A program made the position numbers and the translations under genes. From NCBI RefSeq assembly GCF_016650695.1, contig NZ_JAEKFH010000006.1, positions 186,001 to 250,000 on the forward strand: a stretch of 64,000 nucleotides of DNA, in the 5' to 3' direction. A model generated the notes under the pieces. That model was not told the origin of the DNA. It did not search any database and saw nothing but the letters and a program-made list of their open reading frames with translations. This document shows positions 7,914 to 18,300 of this stretch, piece after piece (position 1 is the first letter of the stretch; every line of letters starts with the position of its first letter). Source of the DNA: Pseudomonas sp. TH41 (GTDB taxonomy: Bacteria; Pseudomonadota; Gammaproteobacteria; Pseudomonadales; Pseudomonadaceae).

Positions 7914-10544
7914 ATGACGGCAAAACCCGCTGCGAACATCCTGGGCACTGTCGAAGGCCAGCGTCTGGCCGGGGACGAGGCCGGGGCCTGGCGCGAATGG
8001 GGGCCTTACCTGAGCGAGCGCCAGTGGGGCACGGTGCGCGAGGACTACAGCGCCGATGGCGACGCCTGGCGGTATTTTCCTCACGATCATGCCCGCAGCC
8101 GGGCTTACCGCTGGGGCGAGGACGGGCTCGCGGGGTTTTCCGACAAGGCCCAGCATTGGTGCCTGGGGTTGGGTTTATGGAACGAGCGCGACCCGATTCT
8201 CAAGGAACGCTTGTTCGGCCTGAACAATGCCGAGGGTAATCACGGCGAAGACGTCAAAGAGTTGTATTTCTATGTCGATGGAGTACCGAGCCATGCCTAC
8301 ATGCGCCTGCTCTACAAATACCCTCAAGCTGAATTTCCCTACGCTGACCTGATCGCTGAAAATGCACGCCGGAACCTGGCGGATACCGAGTACGAAATCC
8401 TCGACACCGGTGTCTTCGAAGACGACCGTTATTTCGATGTCATGGTGGAATACGCCAAGCACACGGCGGACGATATCTTCATGCGTGTCACGGTGCACAA
8501 CCGCTCCGATCAACCTGCGCGGTTGCACGTATTGCCGCAATTATGGGCGCGCAACACCTGGAGCTGGGTGCTCGACGGGCAGAAGCCGAGCTTGATCCTG
8601 GACGGCGATCAGGTTCTGGCCCGGCACCCGCAAGTGGCTGATCGGCAGGCCAGCGCCTGGGGTGAGGAAGACTGCGAATGGCTGTTTTGCGAAAACCAGA
8701 GCAATTTCCCCAAGCTTGATGGCGTGGCGGCGGACGGACCGTTCAAAGACGGGATCAACGACTTTGTGGTCGATGGTATCAACGACGCGATCCGCCGTGA
8801 CGCGGGAACACGGGTGGCGGCGCATTTCGTACTGACCTTCGAGGGCGGTCAAAGTCGCAGCGTCAACCTGCGGTTCGCCCCGACAGGCGCTGCCCGGGTG
8901 AATGCCAAGGCCCTGTTTGAACGTCGCCGTGGTGAAGCCGACGCTTTTTACGCGGCGTTGCAAAGCGCGATCAGCAATCCAGATGCGCGCAACGTTCAGC
9001 GCCAGGCCCTGGCCGGCTTACTCTGGTCGAAGCAGCTGTATTACTTCGACGTCAATCAGTGGCTCGACGGCGATCCGGCACAACCTGCGCCACCGCCCGG
9101 GCGCTTGCACATCCGCAATACCCATTGGCGACACCTGTCGAATATCGACATCGTGTCCATGCCCGACACGTGGGAATATCCGTGGTATGCCTCATGGGAT
9201 CTGGGCTTCCAGGCCGTGGCATTCGCGCTGATCGACCCGGAGTTTGCCAAGCATCAATTGTTGCTGCTGGTCAAAGACCGCTTCATGCACCCCAACGGCC
9301 AGTTGCCGGCCTATGAATGGCGCTTCGACGACGCCAACCCGCCGGTTCACGCGTGGGCCTGCTGGCGGGTGTATCAACAGGACAAGGCGCTGACCGGTGT
9401 AGGGGACATGGACTTCCTCGAGCGAATTTTCCATAAGCTGCTGCTGAATTTTTCCTGGTGGGTCAACCGCAAGGATGCTGAAGGTCGCAATGTGTTTCAG
9501 GGTGGTTTTCTCGGGCTGGATAACATCGCACTGTTCGACCGCTCGGCAATCTTGCCGCCCGGCTTCCAACTCGATCAGGCCGATGGCACGGCATGGGTGG
9601 CCGCCTATGCGCTGGACTTGATGCGTATCGCCCTGGAACTGGCCAAACGCAACAACGTGTACGTCGACATCGCAGTGAAGTTTTTCGAGCACTTCCTCTA
9701 CATCGCCGGGGCGATCAATCGGGTCGACTCCGAGGCCGAAGGTTTATGGGACGAACAAGACCGGTTTTTCTACGACGTGCTGCACCGTCCCGATGGCGTT
9801 AACGAACCGCTGCGCCTGCGCTCGATCGTCGGTCTGATGCCGCTGTTTGCCGTGCAAGTGCTGGAGCAGCACGAACACGAGGGCCTGCCGGGTTTGCGCG
9901 AACGGCTGTTGGGATTTATGCGCCATCGCCCGGACCTCGCCAGCCTGGTGTCGCGCTGGACCGAACCGGGCGAAGGCAACCGGATGCTTCTGGCGCTGTT
10001 GCGCGGTGAACGCACCAAAGACCTGCTCAAACGCATGCTCGACGAAAGCGAGTTCCTCAGCGAATTCGGTATTCGTTCACTGTCCAAGTCCTTCGCTGGA
10101 CTGCCCTTTGGCCTGCAAATCAACGGTGACAAGCTCTGCGCGCACTACGAGCCGGCGGAATCGGAATCGCGACTGTATGGCGGTAACTCCAACTGGCGGG
10201 GGCCTGTGTGGATGCCGATCAATTACATGCTGATCGAATCCTTGCGCGAATTTCACCGCTATTACGATCAGAATTTCTCGGTGGAGTACCCCACGGGATC
10301 AGGATTTTTTTCATCGCTGGAAGAGGTTGCCGACGGCCTGAGCCAGCGCCTGACCCGTCTGTTTTTGCGCGATGAAGAGGGTAACCGGCCTTCGATGGTG
10401 GCGTATCCGCAGTTGCAGGCTGATCCCGCCAGCCGTGATCTGGTGTTGTTCCATGAGTATTTCCATGGCGAGACCGGGCGCGGTATGGGCGCCAGTCATC
10501 AAACGGGGTGGACAGCCCTGGTGGCGCTGTTATTACAGCCTTGA
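7914..10544 (+). CDS. GH63-like (MGH1-type) glycoside hydrolase/glucosidase
   Basis: An 876-residue cytosolic protein without a signal peptide. It belongs to the (alpha/alpha)6-barrel glycosidases of the GH63-like group: N-terminal WGPYLSERQWGTVREDYS and LYKYPQAEFPY, central GRLHIRNTHWRHLSN and DTWEYPWYASWDLGFQ, and C-terminal YGGNSNWRGPVWMP, which lies in the catalytic barrel. The ATG at 7914 was chosen; the frame is open upstream to 7617 but that extension has no family features and overlaps the divergent gene. Such proteins often sit near trehalose or glycogen genes, but here the gene stands alone, so the substrate is unknown. Confidence 0.85.
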   Translation: MTAKPAANILGTVEGQRLAGDEAGAWREWGPYLSERQWGTVREDYSADGDAWRYFPHDHARSRAYRWGEDGLAGFSDKAQHWCLGLGLWNERDPILKERLFGLNNAEGNHGEDVKELYFYVDGVPSHAYMRLLYKYPQAEFPYADLIAENARRNLADTEYEILDTGVFEDDRYFDVMVEYAKHTADDIFMRVTVHNRSDQPARLHVLPQLWARNTWSWVLDGQKPSLILDGDQVLARHPQVADRQASAWGEEDCEWLFCENQSNFPKLDGVAADGPFKDGINDFVVDGINDAIRRDAGTRVAAHFVLTFEGGQSRSVNLRFAPTGAARVNAKALFERRRGEADAFYAALQSAISNPDARNVQRQALAGLLWSKQLYYFDVNQWLDGDPAQPAPPPGRLHIRNTHWRHLSNIDIVSMPDTWEYPWYASWDLGFQAVAFALIDPEFAKHQLLLLVKDRFMHPNGQLPAYEWRFDDANPPVHAWACWRVYQQDKALTGVGDMDFLERIFHKLLLNFSWWVNRKDAEGRNVFQGGFLGLDNIALFDRSAILPPGFQLDQADGTAWVAAYALDLMRIALELAKRNNVYVDIAVKFFEHFLYIAGAINRVDSEAEGLWDEQDRFFYDVLHRPDGVNEPLRLRSIVGLMPLFAVQVLEQHEHEGLPGLRERLLGFMRHRPDLASLVSRWTEPGEGNRMLLALLRGERTKDLLKRMLDESEFLSEFGIRSLSKSFAGLPFGLQINGDKLCAHYEPAESESRLYGGNSNWRGPVWMPINYMLIESLREFHRYYDQNFSVEYPTGSGFFSSLEEVADGLSQRLTRLFLRDEEGNRPSMVAYPQLQADPASRDLVLFHEYFHGETGRGMGASHQTGWTALVALLLQP

Positions 10545-10598
10545 TCGCGTCGTTGCGGAAATTTGCTGCTCAACACAGATTTAATGTGGACCGGGAGT

Positions 10599-10697
10599 GT
10601 AGGAGCGAGCTTGCTCGCGATGGACTTGAGAGCAACGCGTTTATTCAGGAAGAACGCGTTACCGTTAACGTCCTTCGCGAGCAAGCTCGCTCCTACA
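10599..10697. repeat. REPIN-type inverted repeat
   Basis: TGTAGGAGCGAGCTTGCTCG and its inverted copy CGAGCAAGCTCGCTCCTACA bracket about 55 bp of unrelated sequence. It lies between the convergent glucosidase and amidohydrolase genes; its right end is 7 bases from the amidohydrolase stop codon. Confidence 0.9.
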
Positions 10698-10703
10698 TGG
10701 GCT

Positions 10704-12662
10704 TTAAAACGCAAAACACGAACAACCAAAGGCTCCCCAGAAACCGGCGAAATCGCTGACCGGTGCCGAGGATAATCTCGCTCTCTCATGACTATGGGCA
10801 TGCACCGCACAAGCCCCGACACACTGGTGAACCTGCGCCGTCAACGGCGCCAGCGGTTTCCAGTGGCCGGGTACTTTGGCCACGGGTGACCATTCAGGCA
10901 CCACAGGAATGGGCGGCGGGCCCAGTTTCTCAAACTCGACGCTGCCGTAGACGACCTTTCCGTCGACAATCGTCAGCACCGATTCGATCGATTTGATCGC
11001 TTCATCCTGGATGTGGAAATAGTCCGCCGACAGCGCGATCAAGTCCGCCAGTTGCCCGACCTTGATCTGGCCTTTCTTGCCTTGCTCGGATGAAAACCAG
11101 GCGCTGCCGTGGGTGTAGAGTTCCAGCGCGGTGTCGCGGCTCAAGCCTTGCGGATAGAGCTCCAGGCCGCCGACCGTGCGGCCGCTGACCAGCCAGTACA
11201 ACGAGGTCCAGGGGTTGTAGCTGGAAACTCGCGTGGCATCGGTGCCGGCTCCGACCGGAATGCCTTCGGCCAGCATCCGAGCGATGGGCGGTGTGTGTTC
11301 GGCCGCCTTGGCACCGTACCGGTCGACGAAATACTCACCCTGGAAGGCCATGCGATCCTGGATCGCAATGCCGCCGCCCAAGGCTTTCACCCGTTCAATG
11401 TTCTGTGGCGTGATGGTTTCGGCGTGATCGAAGAACCACGGCAAACCATTGAACGGGATGTCGCGATTGACCTTCTCGAACACGTCGAGCATGCGACTGA
11501 TGGATTCGTTGTAGGTGGCGTGCAGACGGAAGGGCCAGCGTTGCTCAACGAGGTGGCGGACCACCGGTTCGAGTTCCTGCTCCATGGTTTGCGGCAAGTC
11601 GGGACGTGGTTCGAGGAAGTCTTCGAAATCCGCCGCCGAGAACACCAGCATTTCCCCGGCGCCGTTGTGCCGCAAGAAATCGTCGCCCTGACCGTAGTCG
11701 GAAGTGTTGGTCCAGTTTTTGAAATCGGTCAGTTCTTCTTTGGGTTTTTGAGTGAACAGGTTGTAGGCGATACGCACCGTGAGCTGTTGGTCTTTAGCCA
11801 GTTGCTGAATGACTTGATAGTCGTCCGGGTAGTTCTGAAAACCGCCACCGGCATCGATAGCGCTGGTCAGGCCGAGGCGATTGAGTTCACGCATGAACTG
11901 GCGGGTCGAGTTGACCTGGTATTCCAGCGGCAGTTTCGGCCCCTTGGCCAGGGTCGAGTAGAGAATCATCGCGTTAGGGCGGGCGATCAGCATGCCGGTT
12001 GGATCGCCATTGGCATCACGCTGGATTTCTCCGCCCGGCGGGTTCGGTGTGTCGCGGGTATAACCGACCACCTTCAACGCGGCGCGGTTAAGCAGGGCAC
12101 GGTCGTAGAGGTGCAGGACGAACACCGGCGTATCGGGTGCGGCCTTGTTCAGTTCTTCGAGGGTCGGCAGGCGTTTTTCGGCGAACTGGAATTCGGTCCA
12201 GCCCCCGACCACCCGCACCCACTGCGGTGTGGGGGTGCGGTCGGCCTGGTCCTTGAGCAGGCGCAACGCGTCGGCCAGTGACGGTACGCCTTCCCAGCGC
12301 AGTTCGAGGTTGTAATTGAGGCCGCCGCGAATCAGGTGCAGGTGCGAGTCGTTGAGGCCGGGAATCACCGTGCGGCCGTGCAGGTCGATGATTTGACTGC
12401 CGGGGCCTTGCAGGGCCATGGCCTGAGCATCGCTGCCAACCACCACGAAGCGGCCGTCCTTGATCGCGACGGCACTGGCCTGGGGTTTCTTGCGATCGAC
12501 GGTGTGCAGGCGTCCGTTGTACAGAATGAGGTCGGCCGGGGCATCGGGCATGGTTTTACTCCCTGCGGTTAGCGGACTGATCCAGGCACCGATGGCGCCT
12601 GCCGAAAGGCCTTGCAGTACACGGCGGTGGTTGTATCCGTCGTGGTCGTCAGGTGGGCTCAT
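10704..12662 (-). CDS. amidohydrolase family protein (YtcJ/Amidohydro_3-like)
   Basis: About 652 residues of the YtcJ-like amidohydrolase_3 family. An N-terminal beta-sandwich (LILYNGRLHTVD) leads into a TIM barrel with metal-binding motif NDSHLHLIRGG, the Lys-side segment, FDHAETITPQN and the late Asp region VGAGTDATRVSSYNPW. The N-terminus has an RR pair before a hydrophobic stretch (HRRVLQGLSAGAIGAWI), a possible twin-arginine export signal. The ATG at 12662 is preferred over a TTG at 12680. The C-terminal tail is Cys/His-rich (CVGACAVHAHSH, GCSCFAF), which may bind an extra metal. It is a single gene; the amide or carbamate substrate is unknown. Confidence 0.85.
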   Translation of the reverse strand: MSPPDDHDGYNHRRVLQGLSAGAIGAWISPLTAGSKTMPDAPADLILYNGRLHTVDRKKPQASAVAIKDGRFVVVGSDAQAMALQGPGSQIIDLHGRTVIPGLNDSHLHLIRGGLNYNLELRWEGVPSLADALRLLKDQADRTPTPQWVRVVGGWTEFQFAEKRLPTLEELNKAAPDTPVFVLHLYDRALLNRAALKVVGYTRDTPNPPGGEIQRDANGDPTGMLIARPNAMILYSTLAKGPKLPLEYQVNSTRQFMRELNRLGLTSAIDAGGGFQNYPDDYQVIQQLAKDQQLTVRIAYNLFTQKPKEELTDFKNWTNTSDYGQGDDFLRHNGAGEMLVFSAADFEDFLEPRPDLPQTMEQELEPVVRHLVEQRWPFRLHATYNESISRMLDVFEKVNRDIPFNGLPWFFDHAETITPQNIERVKALGGGIAIQDRMAFQGEYFVDRYGAKAAEHTPPIARMLAEGIPVGAGTDATRVSSYNPWTSLYWLVSGRTVGGLELYPQGLSRDTALELYTHGSAWFSSEQGKKGQIKVGQLADLIALSADYFHIQDEAIKSIESVLTIVDGKVVYGSVEFEKLGPPPIPVVPEWSPVAKVPGHWKPLAPLTAQVHQCVGACAVHAHSHERARLSSAPVSDFAGFWGAFGCSCFAF

Positions 12663-12779
12663 GGCCGCGCACTCCGTCAATTAATCGCGGGGTAAACAGC
12701 CGACGTCTGACGCATGCGGCCAGAAGGAATATAGACGGCAAATCCACAGGTAGCCGGTTCTTGAGGGGGAAAAACGACA

Positions 12780-12803
12780 AATCCCGCCACGAGGGGCGGG
12801 ATT
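12780..12803 (-). terminator. probable rho-independent terminator of the SCP2 gene
   Basis: AATCCCGCC and GGCGGGATT form a 9-bp stem with a 6-base loop. Read on the minus strand it is followed by TGTCGTTTTT. It lies 44 bases past the SCP2 stop. A second GC-rich inverted repeat (12818-12846) sits between them. Confidence 0.7.
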
Positions 12804-12846
12804 CGTTTGCAGCCAGGCGCGCTCCCTGTGGTTGGGAGCGGCGCGC

Positions 12847-13161
12847 TTAGCTCGGGAACAGCTCGGACAGTTTCATGGCCAGCATCATGTCGCCTTCAGC
12901 GCGCAGTTTGCCGCCCATGAACGCTTGCATGCCGTCGGTCGAACCATCAACGATGCCTTCCAGGGTTTCGCCGTCCATCACCAGTGTCACCTGGGCGTCC
13001 GGGTTTTCGCCTTCTTGCAGCTCGCAGGTGCTGTTCTTGACGATCAGCGAGAAGTTTTTGGTGTCGTCGATGCGGAAACCGAAAACCAGGTCCAGACCGG
13101 CAGCAGCGGCTGGGTTGAACTTGGCTTTCATTGCTTGTACGGCATCAGCTACGGAGGTCAT
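12847..13161 (-). CDS. SCP2 sterol-binding domain protein
   Basis: A 104-residue single-domain SCP2 protein. It shows the family pattern FNPAAAAGLDLVFGFRIDD, then DAQVTLVMDGETLEGIVDGS, then AFMGGKLRAEGDMMLAMKLSELF, the last being the helix that closes the lipid pocket. It should be a cytosolic carrier of fatty-acyl or other hydrophobic ligands. A good AAGGA ribosome site precedes the ATG. The gene reads away from the histidine phosphatase gene just upstream on the same strand (64-base gap), so the two may be co-transcribed. Confidence 0.9.
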   Translation of the reverse strand: MTSVADAVQAMKAKFNPAAAAGLDLVFGFRIDDTKNFSLIVKNSTCELQEGENPDAQVTLVMDGETLEGIVDGSTDGMQAFMGGKLRAEGDMMLAMKLSELFPS

Positions 13162-13225
13162 GGTTCGATCCTTTCTTGGGTAATAAGAGCTGGGTGGTTA
13201 CAGCCAGGGTCACAATAATCCGGAC

Positions 13226-13936
13226 TCAGCGAAACGTGATGAGTTCCGGGGCCTTCAACAGTTGCAGATGTGCATGATTGTTGAAGGAAGCCAGCGTCAC
13301 CTCGCGACCACGAAACTTCAGGTGGTTGAGCGAAGTGTTGACGATTTGCCAGTTCAGTTCAAAGGCCTGCCTGGCAGGCATTTGCGTAATGAGGTGGAGC
13401 AGGGCAGTGATGGTGCCGCCGGAGGTGAACACGGCGATTTTCTGGGTGTTGTCGGCGCTTTCGAGAATTCGCTGCAGACCGGCTTGCACCCGCTCGACGA
13501 AGCCCAGCCAGCTTTCCAGGCCTGGTGTGTCGTAAGTGCCGGCGAGCCAGCGCTCGATGATCAGGGCAAAGATCCGCTGGAATTCGCCACGGTTTTGCGC
13601 GGCGTTGCGCAGGATGTGCAGCGCTTGCGGTTCGTCCGGTAACATGGCCGGCAGCAGCGCGCGGATCACCGCGTCGGCGTCGAATTCGTTGAAGGCGCAA
13701 TCGGTTTCCAGCGTCGGCACTGGCAGACCCACGGCAGCGTACTGTTCCAGCGCGCTGTTGGCCGTGTGTTGCTGGCGGCGCAGATCACCCGAGAGGCAGC
13801 GATCGAAGCTGATACCCAGTTCAGCCAGGTGCTGGCCAAGGATTTCTGCCTGGCGAATACCGGTCGGCGACAGGACGTCATAGTCGTCTGCACCAAAGGA
13901 GGCCTGGCCATGTCGAATCAAATAGATACTGCCCAC
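13226..13936 (-). CDS. histidine phosphatase family (phosphoglycerate-mutase-like) protein
   Basis: About 236 residues with the catalytic RHG motif at the very start (IYLIRHGQASFG), the second Arg in CLSGDLRRQQHT and the later active-site stretch IAVFTSGGTITALLHL, where the usual second His is replaced by the Ser-Gly-Gly-Thr form. The family includes broad phosphatases and phosphoglycerate mutases; the substrate is not readable. The GTG at 13936 was chosen because it puts the RHG loop about 8 residues from the N-terminus as in the family; a longer frame opens from a TTG at 13999. Confidence 0.8.
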   Translation of the reverse strand: MGSIYLIRHGQASFGADDYDVLSPTGIRQAEILGQHLAELGISFDRCLSGDLRRQQHTANSALEQYAAVGLPVPTLETDCAFNEFDADAVIRALLPAMLPDEPQALHILRNAAQNRGEFQRIFALIIERWLAGTYDTPGLESWLGFVERVQAGLQRILESADNTQKIAVFTSGGTITALLHLITQMPARQAFELNWQIVNTSLNHLKFRGREVTLASFNNHAHLQLLKAPELITFR

Positions 13937-14137
13937 GTCCGCTTCATCCCGGTACGTTGAAGGTTTGGCGAGGTTATGAGGATGGCGCTGAGCTGTCAAT
14001 GAAAAAACATACGCTTGTTTGAAATGCCCGTTACAGGCCTGTACCCATAGGTTTCACGGCTGGCCGCCGAGCCGGCGCATGGGTATGCTGGAGGTATCCC
14101 GCGCGCTTCTATGCAGCGCATCGTTTAAGGAGTCTCT

Positions 14138-15160
14138 GTGGAGTTTTTGTCCGAGTACGCCAGTTTCCTGGCTAAAACCGTGACACTGGTGATCGCCATT
14201 CTGGTGGTCCTGGCCAGTTTCGCGTCGTTGCGCAGCAAAGGTCGACGCAAGTCGGCCGGCCAGTTGCAAGTCAGCAAACTCAATGATTTCTACAAAGGGC
14301 TGCGCGAACGCCTGGAGCAAACCTTGCTCGACAAGGACCAGCTCAAGGCCTTGCGCAAGGTCGAAGCTAAAACCGAGAAAAAGCAAAAGAAAAAAACCGA
14401 AGCCAAACCCCGGGTGTTCGTGCTGGATTTTGATGGCGACATCAAGGCCTCGGCCACTGAAAGTCTGCGCCATGAAATCACTGCGCTGCTGACCTTGGCG
14501 ACGCCGAAGGATGAAGTGGTGCTGCGTCTGGAAAGCGGCGGCGGCATGGTTCACAGCTACGGCCTGGCGTCGTCGCAATTGGCGCGCATTCGTGACGCTG
14601 GCGTGCCATTGACCGTGTGCATCGACAAGGTCGCAGCCAGCGGCGGCTATATGATGGCGTGCATCGGCGAGAAGATCATCAGCGCGCCGTTCGCGATCCT
14701 CGGCTCGATCGGCGTGGTGGCGCAGTTGCCCAACGTCAATCGCCTGCTGAAAAAACACGACATCGATTTCGAAGTCCTGACCGCCGGTGAATACAAACGC
14801 ACCTTGACGGTGTTTGGCGAAAACACCGAGAAGGGCCGGGAGAAGTTTCAGGAAGACCTGGACATCACCCATCAGTTGTTCAAGAACTTTGTCTCGCGCT
14901 ACCGGCCGCAACTGGCCATCGACGAAGTGGCCACGGGTGAGATCTGGCTCGGCGTCGCGGCGCTGGACAAACAGTTGGTGGACGAGCTCAAGACCAGCGA
15001 TGAATACCTCGCCGAGCGGGCCAAGAAGTCCGAGCTCTATCACCTGCATTACGCCGAACGTAAAAGTCTGCAGGAACGCATCGGAATGGCGGCCAGTGGC
15101 TCGGTTGATCGCGTATTGCTGACTTGGTGGAGCCGGTTGACCCAGCAACGCTTCTGGTAA
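14138..15160 (+). CDS. sohB: SohB-type inner-membrane serine protease
   Basis: A 340-residue SppA/SohB family (S49) protease. One N-terminal membrane helix (TVTLVIAILVVLASFASL) is followed by a Lys-rich cytosolic or periplasmic linker and the S49 domain. The nucleophile Ser lies in CIDKVAASGGYMMACIGE and the general-base Lys in the AGEYKRTLTVFGENTEKGR block; ILGSIGVV is also conserved. The start is GTG at 14138 with an AAGGAG ribosome site. The length and single catalytic domain fit SohB rather than SppA. It ends at a strong terminator, so it is probably monocistronic. Confidence 0.93.
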   Translation: MEFLSEYASFLAKTVTLVIAILVVLASFASLRSKGRRKSAGQLQVSKLNDFYKGLRERLEQTLLDKDQLKALRKVEAKTEKKQKKKTEAKPRVFVLDFDGDIKASATESLRHEITALLTLATPKDEVVLRLESGGGMVHSYGLASSQLARIRDAGVPLTVCIDKVAASGGYMMACIGEKIISAPFAILGSIGVVAQLPNVNRLLKKHDIDFEVLTAGEYKRTLTVFGENTEKGREKFQEDLDITHQLFKNFVSRYRPQLAIDEVATGEIWLGVAALDKQLVDELKTSDEYLAERAKKSELYHLHYAERKSLQERIGMAASGSVDRVLLTWWSRLTQQRFW

Positions 15161-15183
15161 GTCTCAAGGCCATATCGTTATAA

Positions 15184-15224
15184 AAAATGAAACCGCGGTT
15201 AACCCCCCCGGTTTCATTTTTTTT
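15184..15224 (+). terminator. rho-independent terminator of sohB
   Basis: A 12-bp perfect stem (AAAATGAAACCG with CGGTTTCATTTT) and a 13-base loop end in eight T residues, 23 bases after the sohB stop. The symmetric A/T flanks mean that it could also work leftward. Confidence 0.93.
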
Positions 15225-15356
15225 GCCCTTCAGAACGGTCCGCGTTCCCTCCGAAAGTGGCGAACTTTCCTAAGGTCGCTGTCAATTGCTCCCACTTTGG
15301 AAGGGGCCAAAGCCGGGTATGGTGATGCTCTTGAAATGACTGCAATGGAATGCACC

Positions 15357-18300
15357 ATGAATGAGATACCTAGCGACAATATTGCCGGCCCTGATCCCGC
15401 CCCGACTATGCGAACACGCGATGAACTGAAAGCCGCCGTAGCTATTGCGCTCCCGCAATCCCCTGGCCAATTTGGCGAACGCTTGATCAAGGAAAAATGG
15501 GGGCAGGACATTGATCCGGCGACAGCGCAGTTGGTCACGCTTGATTACGACTACAAGGGGCGCCCTGCACAAAATGGCATCCACCAGGGGCGGGTGGCGA
15601 CTTCGATGTCCCTGGCGCAGGCGCTGCTGTCCAACTATCAGACCGTGGGTGACGGGCGCTTCGGTGAAACGGCGTTTGGCTTGTACACGCCACCTGACGT
15701 CGGGCCGGCCATTCGTGTTGTGGAACATGTCGATGATTTGACCGAGCCCGGCAACGACTATCACAACGCCTACGAAGGCATTTATCGCCGAACCGTTCCT
15801 CAACGTTACGGGCCGGCCACCCAGATCGCCGTGAGACCCGCCGATTTCAAGCAATGGATCTGGGAACTGGACCTTCAGGGCCGGTATCAAGCCTATCTTG
15901 ATCAAGCCTGGCCAGCCGATGAGGTGATCGTCGCAGCCAGTCCCCACGCACTGAAAACGTCGGCCAAGGGAGCCTTTGTCATGGCGGCTTTCTTACAGCG
16001 ACATGAAAGCAGCCTGCAATCAAAAGGCCTAGAGCTCGCATTGCAAGCAGCAGGACTGGCACCGGACCAGACATGGCCAGCGCTGAAGATCAAACAATTG
16101 CAGGCACCGCTCAGGCTGCCAACGAAGCTGAAGACGGGACGTCTGAAGCTTTATCGTTACACCTCGAAGGATATCTGGGGCTGGCGTGATTCTGATGGCG
16201 CGATTGTGTTGTACATCCCCGGCAATTCTTCGCCACTGCACGCCTTCAGCGATGGCGGTCAATTACACCAATGGGTTGTGGAGCAGGGCAGAAGTGAGGC
16301 GACGAAACAGGCCTTGGCCACCCATTTTGCCGAGGACGATCGCAAGGATGGCACCTTCCATGCCGGTGTGCTGACAGCGTTGGATGGCATGTCGGTTTAC
16401 CCGAAAGAGCACTGGTTGACTCCAGAGGCGGGATTTTTCAACAACGACGGTTTTTGGGACCCCGCCCAATACATCGATTTCGATGACTCGGCGTTGGACA
16501 TTGATCCATTTGCCCAATTGGTACTGACCATGAAGGAGGCTTCGCTGGCCAGTGTCAAAACCATTCGTGACGATGCCCAGGTCAACCGCGATAACTTGAG
16601 TGCAGTCGTCGAACCGGTCGTGCAGTGGATCAACCGTTTTGGTCCATTGGCGTTGTTCGTGCCCGGTGGCGAAGGTTTGCTGGCGCTGGCAGGCATCATC
16701 GACGCTGGTTATGGGGTTGATCAGGCCATCAACGGCGAAACCTCGAACGATCGTTCTGCGGGTGTGACGCGTACGGTGTTTGGCTTACTCAATGCGCTGC
16801 CATTGGTCGGCGCGGGAGCGGTGGTCAGGGGGGATTCTGTCGAGGTCGGCGCCGTTGCAGAGCGCGTCCGCGAGCCCGACGCCATTCCCGAGGAGGAAGT
16901 TGTCAGGCCCGCGCCGAATCAGGGCGTTGCCCCGTTAGCGCCATTGAGCCGCCTGGAACTTATGCGCGGAATCGGTCCGTCGGTGGCATCGTTTAGCGAT
17001 GACCTATTGGCGCAGATCGGCAAAGTCAGCGCGATTGATGACGATATGCTGCGCCTGATGCAAACCGGACGCCCACCAACGCCGTTGCTGGCCGACACGA
17101 TCAGTCGCTTCAAGCTCGATCAGGAACTCGGGCAGGCCAGGCAACCTGAATTGTTCAGCAGCCGTTACGCAGCGTTACAGGCGTCCGAACACGAATGGGT
17201 CCGGCTGTTCCAGCACCAGTATCCGGGACTTCCCAAAAGCGCCATTGAGCAAATGCTCGACCGCTCGGGCGTGGACATCCGCACGACGCCTGACGCTGCC
17301 GAAGTGAGGCAAGTGTTCAAACATCTGGACAGCAAGGCTCGTCAGTACCAACAGCATGTGCGGCTCAATCGTGCCTACGAAGGTTTTTACCTTCGGTCGA
17401 TCGACAATGTCGAGACGGACACGCTGGCACTGCACTCCCTCAAGAATCTGCCTGGGTGGCCCAAAGACCTTCGAATAGATGTTCTTGACCATTCGCCTGC
17501 CGGGCGGGTTCTGGACCGTTGCGGCCCGCTTGATGCCGCTCACTCTCGAAGCATTATCAGGGTGGGCAGCCGCTATCAGCAGCAAGGCTTGCAAACGGAT
17601 CTCTATGAAGCTGTCCTCGGCATCCTGTCAGAGGACGAAAGGTCGGCATTACACTTGATGTCTCCTGATCCCGCCAATGAGTTGCGACTCAAGATCGGCG
17701 ATCTGGCACTGCCTCGTTCGCAAACCATGCTGGGGTTGCAGAGAATGGATAGCGAGCTGACTTTTGAGCCTCAGGGACTACGTGGCGGAGGCTATCCGGC
17801 GACGCCTCAGGGCGAAGCAATGACCCACGAAATGATGAGGTTGCAGCTCAAGGATATTTATCCCGACTTCACCAGTGCGCAGGCCGATGAAGCACTGCAG
17901 CGTGTGGGCGATAACGCGCAGACCTATATCGATGGGTTGAACCAGCAGATGCAGCAACTCAACACCGATTTGAGCAGCTGGCTGGATCAGGTCGCCGAAG
18001 ACGTCAGTAACATGGATCTTCCTTTTCTGGCTGTTGGAGATGCAGAGGCGGTGGGTTTGACCTCTGCACAAATCGCGGCTCATAACGTCCAGCTGCTGAT
18101 GGACGAGATGCAGGACGAGCGAGCGCTGCGGACTGAGCTCGCCGAAGAACTGGTCGCCATTTGGCAAAAGCGCGGAGGGCTGCCACGTGCGACGCTGGAT
18201 ATGAACTTCGAGAACTATCACCGATTACCTGCATTAAACGTCAGGTTCGACGATGTGACAGAGTTATTGATGCGAGGTTTTCACCTGACCGAGCAGGACA

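Noticed and set aside
12818..12846. GC-rich inverted repeat just after the SCP2 stop as a terminator
   Set aside because: It has no T-tract on the minus strand; the hairpin at 12780-12803 fits a terminator better.
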